Assembly: GCF_003073045.1 (NCBI RefSeq)
Contig: NC_037590.1
Location: 21,850,449 to 21,914,448, forward strand
Length of the DNA: 64,000 bases
Source of the DNA: Pomacea canaliculata
Lineage: Eukaryota; Mollusca; Gastropoda; Architaenioglossa; Ampullariidae
Direction: 5' to 3'
Within the stretch, counting starts at the first letter, position 1. Each line of letters starts with the position of its first letter. The notes beneath the pieces were generated by a model that was given only the letters and a program-made list of their open reading frames with translations, was not told the origin of the DNA and searched no databases. The position numbers and the translations under genes are program-made. Of the stretch, positions 1-11,610 are shown piece by piece.

Positions 1-1129
1 TCTTGGGATTGTTAATTTTTAGTGCATTCTTAATGTTTTATTCCAGTTTATCAAGTTTTCTAAATTATGCGGCGGGCCGGTAAAATACCAAAACCCACGC
101 AAGGTGATACACAACAAACCAAGTGATAATTGGAAGGACAACAAATGAGTACATAACGATGTTCACTTACTGATCGAATTAGTTGTTCAAAGTGAAGCTG
201 TTTGAATTCGCTCACATTAAAACTTAATTTTTAACCTGCGCGTTTCTTTAGAAAGCAGCCACCCCTTATGCTTTCTAAACATCAGACATCTCAGCCGTGC
301 TGTTTGCTTGGATGTGCATGAAAGCTGCATAATGGATTATCAACCATATGTATATTATTTGCCTCCACGATACACTTTACATGTCCACCATGATTAGTTC
401 ATTTTCTGTCCGCACGTAATTTCTGTAGCTTTAGAAAAAAGAATTAAAAAAAGAGTTGACCCTCACAAGAGGTGGATTTTCTAATATGCATTTGCCGCAC
501 TGCTAATATTAATACTTATGCTTAAAAGTATTATTTGCACTTCATAATCTTTCATCTAAGCGGGATCGATCCGAGAAGTAGGAGCTGACAGTCACAAACA
601 TATCTAGGTACAATTATTGACTTGGAAAATTTATGTAAATAATACTTAGGTGTACCAGCCATCTGTATTTTACTGTAGACTTAAAACTACTGCAAATTTT
701 TACTCTTCCATCATATGCAACACCACTTTTGGTTTAAAGTGCTTGGGTGAGAATATTGCAAACTCTTGCACAAAATGCAGGCAGACATGCTAGCTGCTTG
801 CTCCCACTCGATCTGTTTTTAAAATATGTATATTTTTGTTAACCTGATATCTTGTCTCTTTGCCTTTGTCAAGATGATGTGTATAGGTTTGTAACTTTTG
901 CACACATATACTTTCATGAGACAGTTGCTGCATAGATTATGAGAAATAGCTAATTAAAATTGGGATGTTGACGTTCTATATTCATTAATGAGCTTCAATG
1001 TTGATTTTTGAGAGCACTGATGTTCTAAGCAGCAGACACAAATTTCACAAAAAAAAAGATGATGTTCTGTTGTATTGACAGACTCATCTTTGCAAGGCGA
1101 CCTGATGCTACACCGTTGAAAACAAACCT
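1..1129. other. AT-rich intergenic sequence, no gene seen
   Basis: No ORF with protein-like content and no splice-linked exon was recognised on either strand. The stretch is AT-rich and unstructured and leads into the LINE relic that follows. Confidence 0.5.
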
Positions 1130-1900
1130 GAAGACCATGCAGACCTGCAGGTCTAATGAGAGATCGAGGTTGACCAGTCCCTCCTCAACCTTGTTGCGGA
1201 GTTGCTCAAATGTGGAGGGAAAGAGACAGTGGAGGTACTCACTGACCCGTGTCGCAAAATTTGGAAGACCCAGCAGTTGAGGAGGGCGTTATAGGAATAG
1301 GTGTTTTGCACTGAGCCAGCAACTATAAGGCTATATATCATGGCAAGGTGGAAACAGATGCCACATGTTGAGAAAGAACAGCCAGAGATGAGAGCTGAAC
1401 CCAGGACAGCCAATCTTAAATGTATTGGTGACAGGTGATCGAGAAGTGGCCAAAAGAATGGGCACAATCACTAGTGAAAAAGAATCAGAGGTAGTGCCAG
1501 AACTACTGTACACTAAGCCTGATTAGTCACCCAAGTAAGGTTATGTTGAAGGTGAAACAGAATCATCTCAAACAGATGGCAAAGGAACTACTTGTGGAGG
1601 AGCATGCAGGTTTCAGAACCGGCCGAAGTACAGTTGAAGAAATCTCCAATAGATGCATCTTCATAAAAAAAACATCTTCAGTATGGTAAAGATCTGTACC
1701 ATAACTTTATTGATGTCAAGAATGCCTTCAACAGAGTCTGCCGGGCATGAGGGGCTGTGGCATGGCGATATTCAACATTAATGAGAATGTAGTCAAAATC
1801 ATTCAGTTACTGTATGCCAGGTTTGGAAGCTATATATGCTGCCCAAAAGTGGGAGAGCACTTTCTGTGACAGCGGGAGTTGATGGGGTAAAGAGAAGAAA
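1130..1900 (+). mobile_element. Degenerate non-LTR retrotransposon, reverse transcriptase relic
   Basis: Fragments in shifting frames read as a LINE reverse transcriptase. Near 1190-1270 there is LLKCGGKETVEVLT then CRKIWK; near 1500-1560 CQNYCTLSLISHPSKVMLKV; near 1600-1650 EEHAGFRTGRSTVEE; near 1690-1740 DLYHNFIDVKNAFNRV. The order (pre-RT linker, SLISHPSK, AGFR.GRST, then the F-I-D-x-K-x-A-F-x-R-V segment around the first catalytic Asp) is that of an endonuclease/reverse-transcriptase LINE, probably RTE- or Jockey-like. Several stops and frameshifts mean it is dead. Similarity fades after about 1900, so the YxDD region is not recognisable. The 5' and 3' ends were not found. Confidence 0.8.
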
Positions 1901-3190
1901 AGGTGACTGACAAACATAAAAAGAGTAGACTGGCTGCCATATGGGGTACCTATTGAAAGGGAATCAGGATAGTCCCCACCAGCATGTGTTTGCCATTGCT
2001 GCAGTTCATTATGTCCCAATGATTAGTCGCAGCTAAGCGACAAAGACCAAGTGCCGTTGTATTGTCCTACACTTACAAACCCAAAAAACACCCTCTCACT
2101 CAGTTTCATCCATCAACCCCTCATACATCTGTAGAAAATGTCTTTTCTACTTTTTAAGTTGCTAAGACCACCAACAGTATTACTCCCACCAAGACGCAGA
2201 CATAAACAAAGGACTAAAACGACCAACAGTATCACTTGGTACCACCGTGAACTAATATAAGTCCATGGTACCACCAAGAGTACCACTTACCCACCAAGAT
2301 GCAGGAAACGGCAAATGGGCCTTGAGAAAATTATCACCTTCTGAGAAATTAACCCAATATCAAAGGAGTGACCAGGGACACCCCACATGTATGAATAGGC
2401 AACTCAGCCTCGAACAAAGAGAACCAGTGTGTGTATAGTGTATTGGAAGTTTACATCAGTGCGAGGTTGGACTTATGGTGTTGCTGTCATGAGAAAAGAG
2501 TGAATTGTGAACAGTGGATTGTGAACTGTGAACATTGTGTGAGGTGAGTAACATCAAAGAAAGATAAGTTATACAAATTTCAAGTTCGGACCTAGATGTA
2601 AACGATTACTGTCTATATTGACTATTACTGTCTATATACTGTCTATTACTGTTCTATTGCATCTTTCCTTTAAATTACATTCTTTTGTTTTATATATATA
2701 TATAGATCTATTTTCTTGATTTCATAACAAACGTGTAAGTGCTGTAACGAAGTTTTTGAATGTTAATGGAGTGCGTTGAATGAAAGTCAGGAAAGAGTTA
2801 CCATTGCACGACAAAGCACTCAACTGTTACAGCTGACAATTAGCCTGCCAACCGTTACAACATACATTCCCTCTCTCTCACCAGCCAAAAATTTTAGTTT
2901 TTGATGCACTGGAACTAGCAGTTTCAGAAGCATAAAATGCTTTATAAAAATATTGTTTTATACATTAAAAAAAATTTTAAGAATTGCTATTAAGCTACTA
3001 TTTAAGATATTTAGGACTGTTTACAGAAGTCTGCATTGACTGACCCATTACCATATGGTAATAGAAACAAAGTCATTTAATAAGTTGATAATCATGTCAG
3101 TGCATCTTCACAAGAATAATGATATACTTCAGTTACATCTGCTTTTGAATTTGATGCTGTCACGTGACCATTTTAAAAGGTCAATTCAAT
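1901..3190. other. Intergenic sequence with short imperfect repeats
   Basis: No gene recognised. At 2160-2300 a loosely repeated phrase (accaccaagagtaccactt and variants) occurs three or four times. At 2590-2660 there are short reiterations of ctgtctattact-like words, and a (TA)n tract sits at about 2690-2703. The distal part adjoins the likely 3' end of the WD40 gene. Confidence 0.4.
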
Positions 3191-3197
3191 TTTGTTC

Positions 3198-3203
3198 TTT
3201 ATT
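3198..3203 (-). promoter_or_regulatory. Candidate poly(A) signal of the WD40 gene
   Basis: AATAAA on the minus strand about 325 bases past the WD40 gene stop codon. It is the first canonical signal met downstream. Assignment is by position only. Confidence 0.45.
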
Positions 3204-3526
3204 CAGGTCAGGAATATTACATGTGTAGTAGATGTGTTATTGTAAAATGAGTGTGATACTGTGATATTCAATCTTCATTGTTATCTTTGCATATTCCTTT
3301 GTGGTTCTGCTTATTTTACTTTATCTTGATAACAAAGAAATAACTGCCAGACCTGAAACAGCCACATCCTATTTGTAGCATGACTACAGGTATGCTTGAA
3401 TAATATAATATCTGTTCACCTGAACACAACTCTGTAAAGATGAACTTATAAGTGGGATCTGTGACCAAACAGTTTTGATTTGATTGTAAACAAATATAGT
3501 AAACAAACCCCTCTGCATGGAAAATA

Positions 3527-6500
3527 TTATTTCATGGAACAAAGTTTAAACATATCATCTGCACCACCAACAGCAAACACACGACCACCATTGGCACAGT
3601 CTAAGGCTTGAACTGTCCTAGACATCTTCACTCCTCCAATGTGCTGCAATAAAACAGGAAGATAAATCAGCTTCATGTGTAAAAATCAATTAAACCAACA
3701 TCAATATCATTATCCATGAAGCGTTTTAACTGAAGATATGCTGGTTTAATGTAGTATATTCACACCAGCTTATTCTTAGAAAGTATGAGCAGCTACAGTC
3801 TCGTAACTTATATATGTGTGTAGCTTAGACTATTTAAAAAAATGAACAAGTTTATTCTGGTTATTAAGACTGGAATAATTATTAACATATTCTTTCAATT
3901 ACAAGCCATCAGTAAAGTAGGGAATTCCAACAGCTGTTTAAGAAAAAATTGATAATAATGGAGACAAATAATATACAAGGAGATCCTCGAACCCCATCTA
4001 GTCATATTAAAAACTGCCTTAGAGATAATTTAATGTTAAATTGATTATATATCCCTACATTAATGACAACAATATTCTGAGATGTTGTCATTAAAAATAT
4101 TAAGGCACCTGATAATGAATGATGAATGAAAAATATAGGAAACAATTACTAGTGGCACCTATTTTCAGGCAGGTTGTTAAATTCATGTTACGTTAAAATG
4201 CTCAAAATGTTTTCTCTTGAAATGCTGGCTTTAATAAAAACTTTGTCTTACCCTTCCTGTACTTGTCTCGATTGCCTCAACACTGTTAGTACCACTGCCT
4301 CCAGCCAAGACTACATTATTTTCACAATACTGTGCACAGTATAAGAAAGCTCCATTTTTGTTTGGAAAAGGGATTTCTTTAGGTTTTTGTTTTTCATTAA
4401 AGTAGTTGTATTCCTCCAGTGCATGATTGGCACGCCAGGAACCGGCCAAGACTGTTTTGCCCTGAGATAAATATCAGACTCGTTAATCACTTTCTGCTTT
4501 GGCTTCACCAAGGATGAACTGTTTTAAAAATGTCAGACAGAACATTTTAACATTTTAGTGCAAGAGTCATAAACCAAGCTACTAAACAATGTAGAAAAGT
4601 TTCAATAGATAGCAGAGGCACACAGAACGTGAGTGTGAGACACACCAAAAAATTGCAAATTGCAAATAAAATATTTGTTTTCTTAAAGTTTTTAAATTTT
4701 AGGTTTACATTTGATTACCTTTATATCAATACTATCACCACAAACATGAGGTCCTGGGATCTGTCTAACCATGCCATCATTTCTCCGAGTATCCCAAATC
4801 TGATGAAAAAGAAGGCCTAAATTAAACCAAATATTCTGGAAAGAGTTTCATTTTATCATATATTTTCATATGCATCATTCTATGTATGCTCCATGTAATA
4901 ATTCTCAACTTCTGTGAGAATTGAAAATTAAATAATCTAAAGATCAAATCAAACTATTGTATTTATAAAGCAGCAGCACCTTGGAAAAAAGAATAATCTG
5001 CAAGTTAATGAAAAAAAATGATGAAACAAAGGGAAAATGAGATCAAGAAGGTAAAAGGCAAGCGTAAATTGACCTTTAGATGATTGTCCCATCCTGCAGT
5101 TATGAACGTAAATTCATTTTCTGGAATAAACTTTAAAGCATATACTCTCATGGTGTTCCCACATTCCATATCTTGAGATCCTTTGAAAAATGAACCACTT
5201 CCATAACCTTCAAATGTTTTGTCCAGCTGTAAAAGATGTGATTTGAAGTATATATTTTTACTGCTTTAACTCTTGCACAACACAAATTATGTAATTTATA
5301 TGGATGAATGCTTTGTCCAGATATTTACAAATGGCTTAAAATCAAAGTCATGCATTTTATTGCCATTGATGAGTGATTTTATGTGATATGCATAACAAGA
5401 TAACAAGATTATTTTCATCTTAAATTATTTATCTGTATTTATCATAACTGTGTATATCACAATATTTTATATCATTACAAATAGTCTTACAAAATTTCAG
5501 TATTCAAAATCAAATACATATACATTATCAATGGCTGGTAGCTGAGGAAAAAAATCTGTCCTAAACGTTGCTTTGTGTTTGTGAAGCACACTATAAGCAT
5601 GGATCTGGCCAGGGTACTATGATATAAAATGTCATTATTATTATTACTACTACTTCAATTTTTATTTTAAAGTTGACAGTATTAATTCCCACTTTCAGTC
5701 TGTTATTTTTCCTATAATAAGGTACATCAATCTCTATAAGTGTAAAACTACCGAGTTTATCCAATATTTCAGTTTTAAAAAATGTTGCATATCAGCAGTT
5801 ACAACAGTTTTAGTAATGTGCAGATCCTTGAAACTAATTGTGGGTGCAATAAGTCTCCTTACCCTCAATGTCTTTGTGTCATAGATTCGGACTGAAAGAT
5901 CTCTTCCTGCTGTTGCAAAATTATACCCATCAACTGAAAAGTCCATAGCATTTATCTCATTGCCAGCCTCTGAAAAAAATCAATTAACCAATCAATCCAT
6001 TATCCATCCAATGCTGATGGGTGTTTTAGGGCAAAACCTCATTCATTTTAAAGTGGAACCCTACTGTAGTCCACAATGTAAGAAAATCTTGATACATTTA
6101 ACACCAGATTTTACTCCTCTTTTTTAACCAAATTTACTTTTAGTTCCCATCAATTGTATGCCAAAAAATAGGGAAGAAAAGGCTAATACTTTGACATTTT
6201 TTAACATATTTGCAATTAATGCATCTGAAGCCAAAGCATTACAAAGTGCATATAATTTTATGACCATTAAATAATTTAAAAGGAATCACAATATGCACAA
6301 TAAATTAGTATTGCATATAACATGTTTTGGTTAGTATCCTGTATACACCCTGTGAACAGTGATATTACTAGAATAGAATCAAGTGTTGCACAAGATTCAC
6401 ATTAAAAAACTCATCTTTTATGGAAGCAGTTTATTTAAATGGACTGTTTTAAATAACATTTTTGCCAGGTTCAGCTACTTCTGCTGAATGAAATGTCACT

Positions 6501-9500
6501 CTTATGAAGTTGGATTCTGAGGTATAAAACAGGTTTTCAATACAACTTATTAATCCACATGTGCAATCACAGATTTATATGTTCGTGTGCTAGCAATATA
6601 CAGCTGAGTATATATATATATATGCTGACTACAGTGAATACTTTTTTACTCTTCATATATACACAGCAACAGTAGGTACAATTGGTACACTGCATTAGCT
6701 AGTCACCTTAGGCTAACACAATATTGGCAAGTAGATCTTATCAAGTCTATATAGATCATGGAATGAATGAGTTGCAGTGAAAATTTATTTTGCAGACAGG
6801 TACTGCACATCACAGCCAGACCGCAAGAATGAGAACTCACATGCCAACACAAAATCTCCTTGCCGCCTGTTAAAAAATCCAGGATCTAGTGAGTTGGTGG
6901 GATAGATGGAATTCTGAAGATAGACTTTACAAGTAAGGTTGCATGCACTAAGATAAGATTTTATTTATCTCAGAGGGCAATTAGCTGATCAATATGGAAG
7001 CACAACACATTCATATCTGCTCCACCAAATACAATCAGGTTCAGGTTTACATCTGATCTACATTTATTCACACATGGTAATCAGAAGTCACATGACAGAA
7101 ACAACGAAGGACAGCCTAAATCTGTTGATCCTACATGTTGGTACACAGAACTGGTGGCCTGATGAAAAAAGATAAACTCTCTTGACATGAGAAGCAGAAA
7201 TCAGCAAAAAGAAGCCTGACATACTAGGTTTCTTCAGGTGTTTGTTCAGAGTGTTTAGCATAAACAGCTTAGCACAACCTACAACTCTTCCAGCTCCATA
7301 GGCATAGGGAAAAGATATTTATCAATAGCAGTCATAACCTTGATCCAGTTTTTTCAAGTGTTTTCATGCTCAGTGATGTAAGAGCAGCTGGTCTGAAATT
7401 GTTGTGTTGATTGCACCTAGTGGTTTTTGGGACTGGCACTAGGTGCAAAAGTTTCCAATATGGGAAATAGGCCAGAATCTACAGAGATCTGGAATAGATG
7501 AAAAACTCTGCTATAAGTTGTTTAGCACAGTAATGTGGGGTGTGTCTACAGATCCATGATGACCTGGAACATTGTTAATAATGCTCATGTGCCTCAGCAG
7601 GTCTGTAACAGAAGACTGGGTAATTATCATCCCATGCAGGGACCAGAGACTGCTTTATTGTAACAGTTCAGACGTTATATGTTTCTTAAAATGGGCACAC
7701 AGCTTGTATTGATTTTTTATGTCAAATTACAGATCAAACAATTAAATTGTTCAGATTGTGGTGATTTCTCTAAGTTTTGCATGTATAAAGTCATAACTTT
7801 TTGTTGTTGCTGAATGAGACAAAATTCACCTTTATCTAACCTTCTCAAAAACAAATTCAATATCCTAAAAAAATATGTTAAAAATAATTAAAACATTATT
7901 GCACTTAAATAACAATTTTTAATAATGTTTGCAAGGGTGTACAGATCACAAAAAAGTTTCACAAACCAGTAATGACATGGGAAGATGTACCATCTTGCAG
8001 ATTATATTGGTAAATATGGCCTTCAGCATCACAGGCAAACAGAATATGAGGAACCTTAGGATGAAATCTTAGGCACATGATAGGAAAACCTCCATGTCGA
8101 CAGGGTCTCAACACACTAGTTTCTTCTCCAGTCTTAGTATCATGGATCTGTTAAATCATACAATGTTAAAACATGATTAGAACCAATCACCCAATCCAAT
8201 TAGATCTGATTAATCACTGTGTTGTTTCTGACATATATTCCTCTTTTAAGTCAGCATGAGCTCCCATTACCTTAAGGTATTAGAAGAATTTCCAAATTTT
8301 CTTGTTACTTTGCTCTCAAACCCTGCGATATGCATGTGAACAACCTATCAAGCTACTAACTCTGTTACCTTGTGATTAGCTCTGTTTAGATATAATTATT
8401 AATAAAATACATCTTGATCTTCTTGTATTTTGGTTCAGATCTATTGTAGTCACTCCGGTTCATAAGTACATTTCAAGAAAAAAGTAAATACAACCCAAAA
8501 TAACTACCAATTATAGTCATATGTCCTTTTTTGCAAGACAGAATTACAGGTCAAAATTGTTGAAAGAACAATCTTTTGACACATCAGCTGAGATCAAAAA
8601 TAAAAATTAGCGGCAACCCAAGAAAATATAGATAAGCAGAAAAATGTAAATAAAAACAACTGAATGAGGGTACAATCTACCTGCTCCTTTGATAAAATGT
8701 CACATGATTTCACAATCTCTTGGTTCTAATATTACTATTTGGGACAGGAGATAATTGCTTCCCCTTGCCTCCCATGCAATATGTTCTAAGTAAACCTATG
8801 ATTGCCTTTTTATGACAATTTTCTATTTTTCCTGAATATAACAGCATTCATGGTATTTACACCACAAAATACTTCACAAACAAACATCTGCAAATTACAA
8901 CAAGCAGAAATAAATTAGTTATCTATCTAAGAAAACTTAATTATTCCATCCCTTTTTACTGAGCATTCCATACATACACATAATATAGAAGTGCAATACC
9001 ATCTTAAACATTTCTAAAACAAGGAAATAAGAATAAAAATAAGACAAATCTAAAACAAATTAAAAATAAACGATTCTTTCACATATTATAATCTGAACAA
9101 GAAGAAAGTTTAACTTTGTCTTACTCATAACTGTTTCATTCAAAGTATTGTAATCACCTTGATTCCACCTGCATTAAAACCAACTGCCAACAGAGTGCTA
9201 TCAAAGTTGAACTGCAGAGAAAACACACCCTTTGCATAGTCATCTACACGAACTTCCTTCACTACTTCCACCTTTGTGAACGTATCTGGCAGCTTATCTA
9301 AAAAAAATAAAAATTGTTATTATCAATAGTTACTACAAATAGTAATATATATTTTATAAAATATGCAATCTCTAACATTTTTCCCAAACTATCTCTCTTT
9401 CACACACACACACACACACATTTCAATCAATCAAATATTTTCACACATTTCACATTAAGTGTGATGGGGCTGTTTAAGTCTTGACATTCTCAAATTTCAT

Positions 9501-9621
9501 TTTTTGTAATAATTACTGAAGAACTGCTAATTAATAGACTTAATATCATAACATTTGAAATATTGATACCTTCATCAGCCCGACCCGCTCTCAATGCTTG
9601 CTCCAGTACTCGTCTTGCCAT
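3527..9621 (-). CDS. WD40-repeat (seven-blade beta-propeller) protein, complete, 8 coding exons
   Basis: Exons with consistent phases: 9570-9621 (start), 9158-9297, 7967-8147, 5863-5969, 5074-5226, 4719-4799, 4252-4461, 3527-3643 (stop TAA). They sum to 1,041 nt, or 346 aa. The start chosen is M-A-R-R-V-L-E-Q-A-L, the only ATG in the first coding exon that opens the frame; the exon extends upstream to 9643 as 5'UTR. Seven WD-like blades are visible, for example LQFNFDSTLLAVGFNAGGIK, MDFSVDGYNFATAGRDLSVR and TFITAGWDNHLKIWDT, then weaker ones ending AVGGADDMFKLCSM. WD40 propellers are protein-binding scaffolds; no enzymatic motif, signal peptide or membrane segment is visible. The protein is almost all propeller with a short helical N-terminus, so it is probably an adaptor subunit. 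I do not recognise a named orthologue, and partner and location are unknown. The gene is transcribed in the same direction as GBF1. Confidence 0.9.
6955..7640 (-). mobile_element. 5'-truncated CR1/L2-like LINE relic in a WD40-gene intron
   Basis: On the minus strand about 7470-7330 reads LVPVPKTTRCNQHNNFRPAA, then LTSLSMKTLEKT. This is the early reverse-transcriptase block (VPVPK...DYRPVALTS...KxxEK) of CR1/L2/Rex-type LINEs. Downstream in the same orientation, 6985-6955 carries the terminal motif complementary to attttatttatctcagaggg. That motif recurs at 27.46 and 35.82 kb and is probably the 3' end of this LINE family. Stops and gaps show it is inactive. The upstream limit is approximate. 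Confidence 0.65.
9402..9420. repeat. (CA)n microsatellite
   Basis: Uninterrupted CA dinucleotide run in the first coding intron of the WD40 gene. Confidence 0.9.
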
Positions 9622-10073
9622 TCTGTTCTTCAGTAGACTCACACTGCAAAGAATCCAAGCAGATTTGCTGTCACAAATGTAAATATATTTCCCATTTGTT
9701 TTGTTTTTTTTCTGAACTAAGACTGTATTAAAAATAAGAAGGCAGGAGGAGGAAAGGAACCTGCTGAATCCAACAGCAAGTTTGCACATTAACAATTCAT
9801 TTTATTGAACAGTCTGATCCCAGCCAGCAGGACTTGTATTGATTATGAAATCCCAGAACATAAGGCTGCTTCTAATGCCATGCCTCTGTTAATGATGAAT
9901 ACCATATCGAAATTCCTATCTGCTTCATGGTCAAGTTGCAAGTATTTAAAATAATAATAGAATGAAGAGGTGATATTCTGTTACTGCTAATATACATCTG
10001 GCAACATTAACCTCATGTTGTGATAAACTGAGCTAAAATATAAAATAAAATAAAAAATTTGAGTTAAGACTGT

Positions 10074-10130
10074 ACTATGTATACATATTTATTCTATATG
10101 TATATGTATACTATGTATACATATTTATTC
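10074..10130. repeat. Short direct repeat, two copies
   Basis: The phrase actatgtatacatatttatt occurs twice, starting about 34 bases apart, joined by a TATG-rich spacer, in the 5'UTR intron of the WD40 gene. Confidence 0.7.
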
Positions 10131-11487
10131 CACCACCACATTTACTAACATTTTTATAAAGCATTTTAAAGCAGGATAAATTTAAGATAAAATATACATA
10201 ATTTTAAAAAATGCTAAAACATACACATGTTGTTGACAAATGTTACTGCAGTCTCAACAATGATCTAATGATACATTCTTTTCTATTTGTTCAGTAAAGG
10301 GCTTGCAGCTCATACCAGCTCTTATATAAGTTGTCCTCCAGAATTTAAAACACTCATTCCTAATAGCTTTGTGTCAAGACGTGTTTACATGGACAAGAAT
10401 TATAATAAGTGTTTATGATAAGCAAGATCAAGTGCTGCAGAATTACAGGGTTATCTAGTTCACTAATCTAAATGTCATTTAGTACATGAAACAGCTGTTT
10501 AAAAAAAACACACACACACTTTTAAATCATACAAGTGTAAAATACTTTTATCACAATCTTTCTGTTTTTAATTTAAGTAATTTGCTTACTTCACTAACTC
10601 AATCAGACTAGTGAGTGTTGCTCTCCGTGTAAAGCAAATTAACAATGAGCCAGTAGTGTTTGTGCAGGAGCCTACAAGAAGGTCTATGAATAGGTGTCTT
10701 CAAGTTCTGACATGCGCCTGGTGCATGTGTGATAACGGTAAACAAGCTAGCTGTTCAAGCGATCCACACCAGCGCACACGGATATGAAAGCAATAGACTT
10801 GAATATCTTTGAATAGTTATTTACAATTTTGATTGTAACTGTTGAAAACCATAAGAACGCTGCAGTCTCAAACATCATTTACATATGGCGAAATAACTTT
10901 TATGTCATCGAAATGATCGATGTATTATATAACGTGAAAGTTAAAAAAACTTTTAAGTTGTAAGTTGAATATACATATAAAGCTCTGCAGTCAGAAAAAA
11001 TACAGCTCGCAAGACATGGTCTAGACAAATAATAAAGTCTATAGGAAAATTGTATTCAGTGAATGACTGACATGAAGTATAACTATAACTGCATATCGTC
11101 GAAGCTCGACAACTGTCTTGAAATTTTCCTAATTCCAGGCTTAATCATGTTGATTTGTTTAAAAGGGATTTATATGATTTAACTAAAGTTACTTTTATAA
11201 TCCTTTTGGCTGCCATTTTTTCTTCAATAACTGACATTTCTTTATAGAAATTTCGAATGAAACTATATAACGTCTCCCTTGCTGAACTTGTCTAAAAGTT
11301 TCGCAGATAGGCTACATATGTATTATATCCATACACCACTGAATCCAAAGCAGAAAAAAGCAAATCGAAAACTTAATAATAATAATAACATCACTACTAA
11401 TAAACATGCTCCAGAAAAATTAAGTGCAGACTTAAGTTTTATAGCCAAAAACATTCGCTATCTTAATTTATACTTCTCTTAACTTAC

Positions 11488-11610
11488 CGTCTGTGCTTCG
11501 TTTGCAGACGACGCTTTCAAAGTTACTTTTATCCCCAGCACGCATGCGCATTACAGTATTGATTGGCTGTAAAGCACGCGCCGAGGTTTGACTCAGTCAA
11601 GTAATAACAA
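11488..11610 (-). promoter_or_regulatory. Probable 5'UTR exon and promoter of the WD40 gene
   Basis: The minus strand has a strong donor (CAGACG then GTAAGTTA) at 11487/11488. Immediately upstream, composition turns GC- and CpG-richer (about 11500-11600). The next acceptor in that direction is the one at 9643/9644 that precedes the start exon. This fits a non-coding first exon, with the promoter just above it. No TATA box was seen. Confidence 0.45.
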
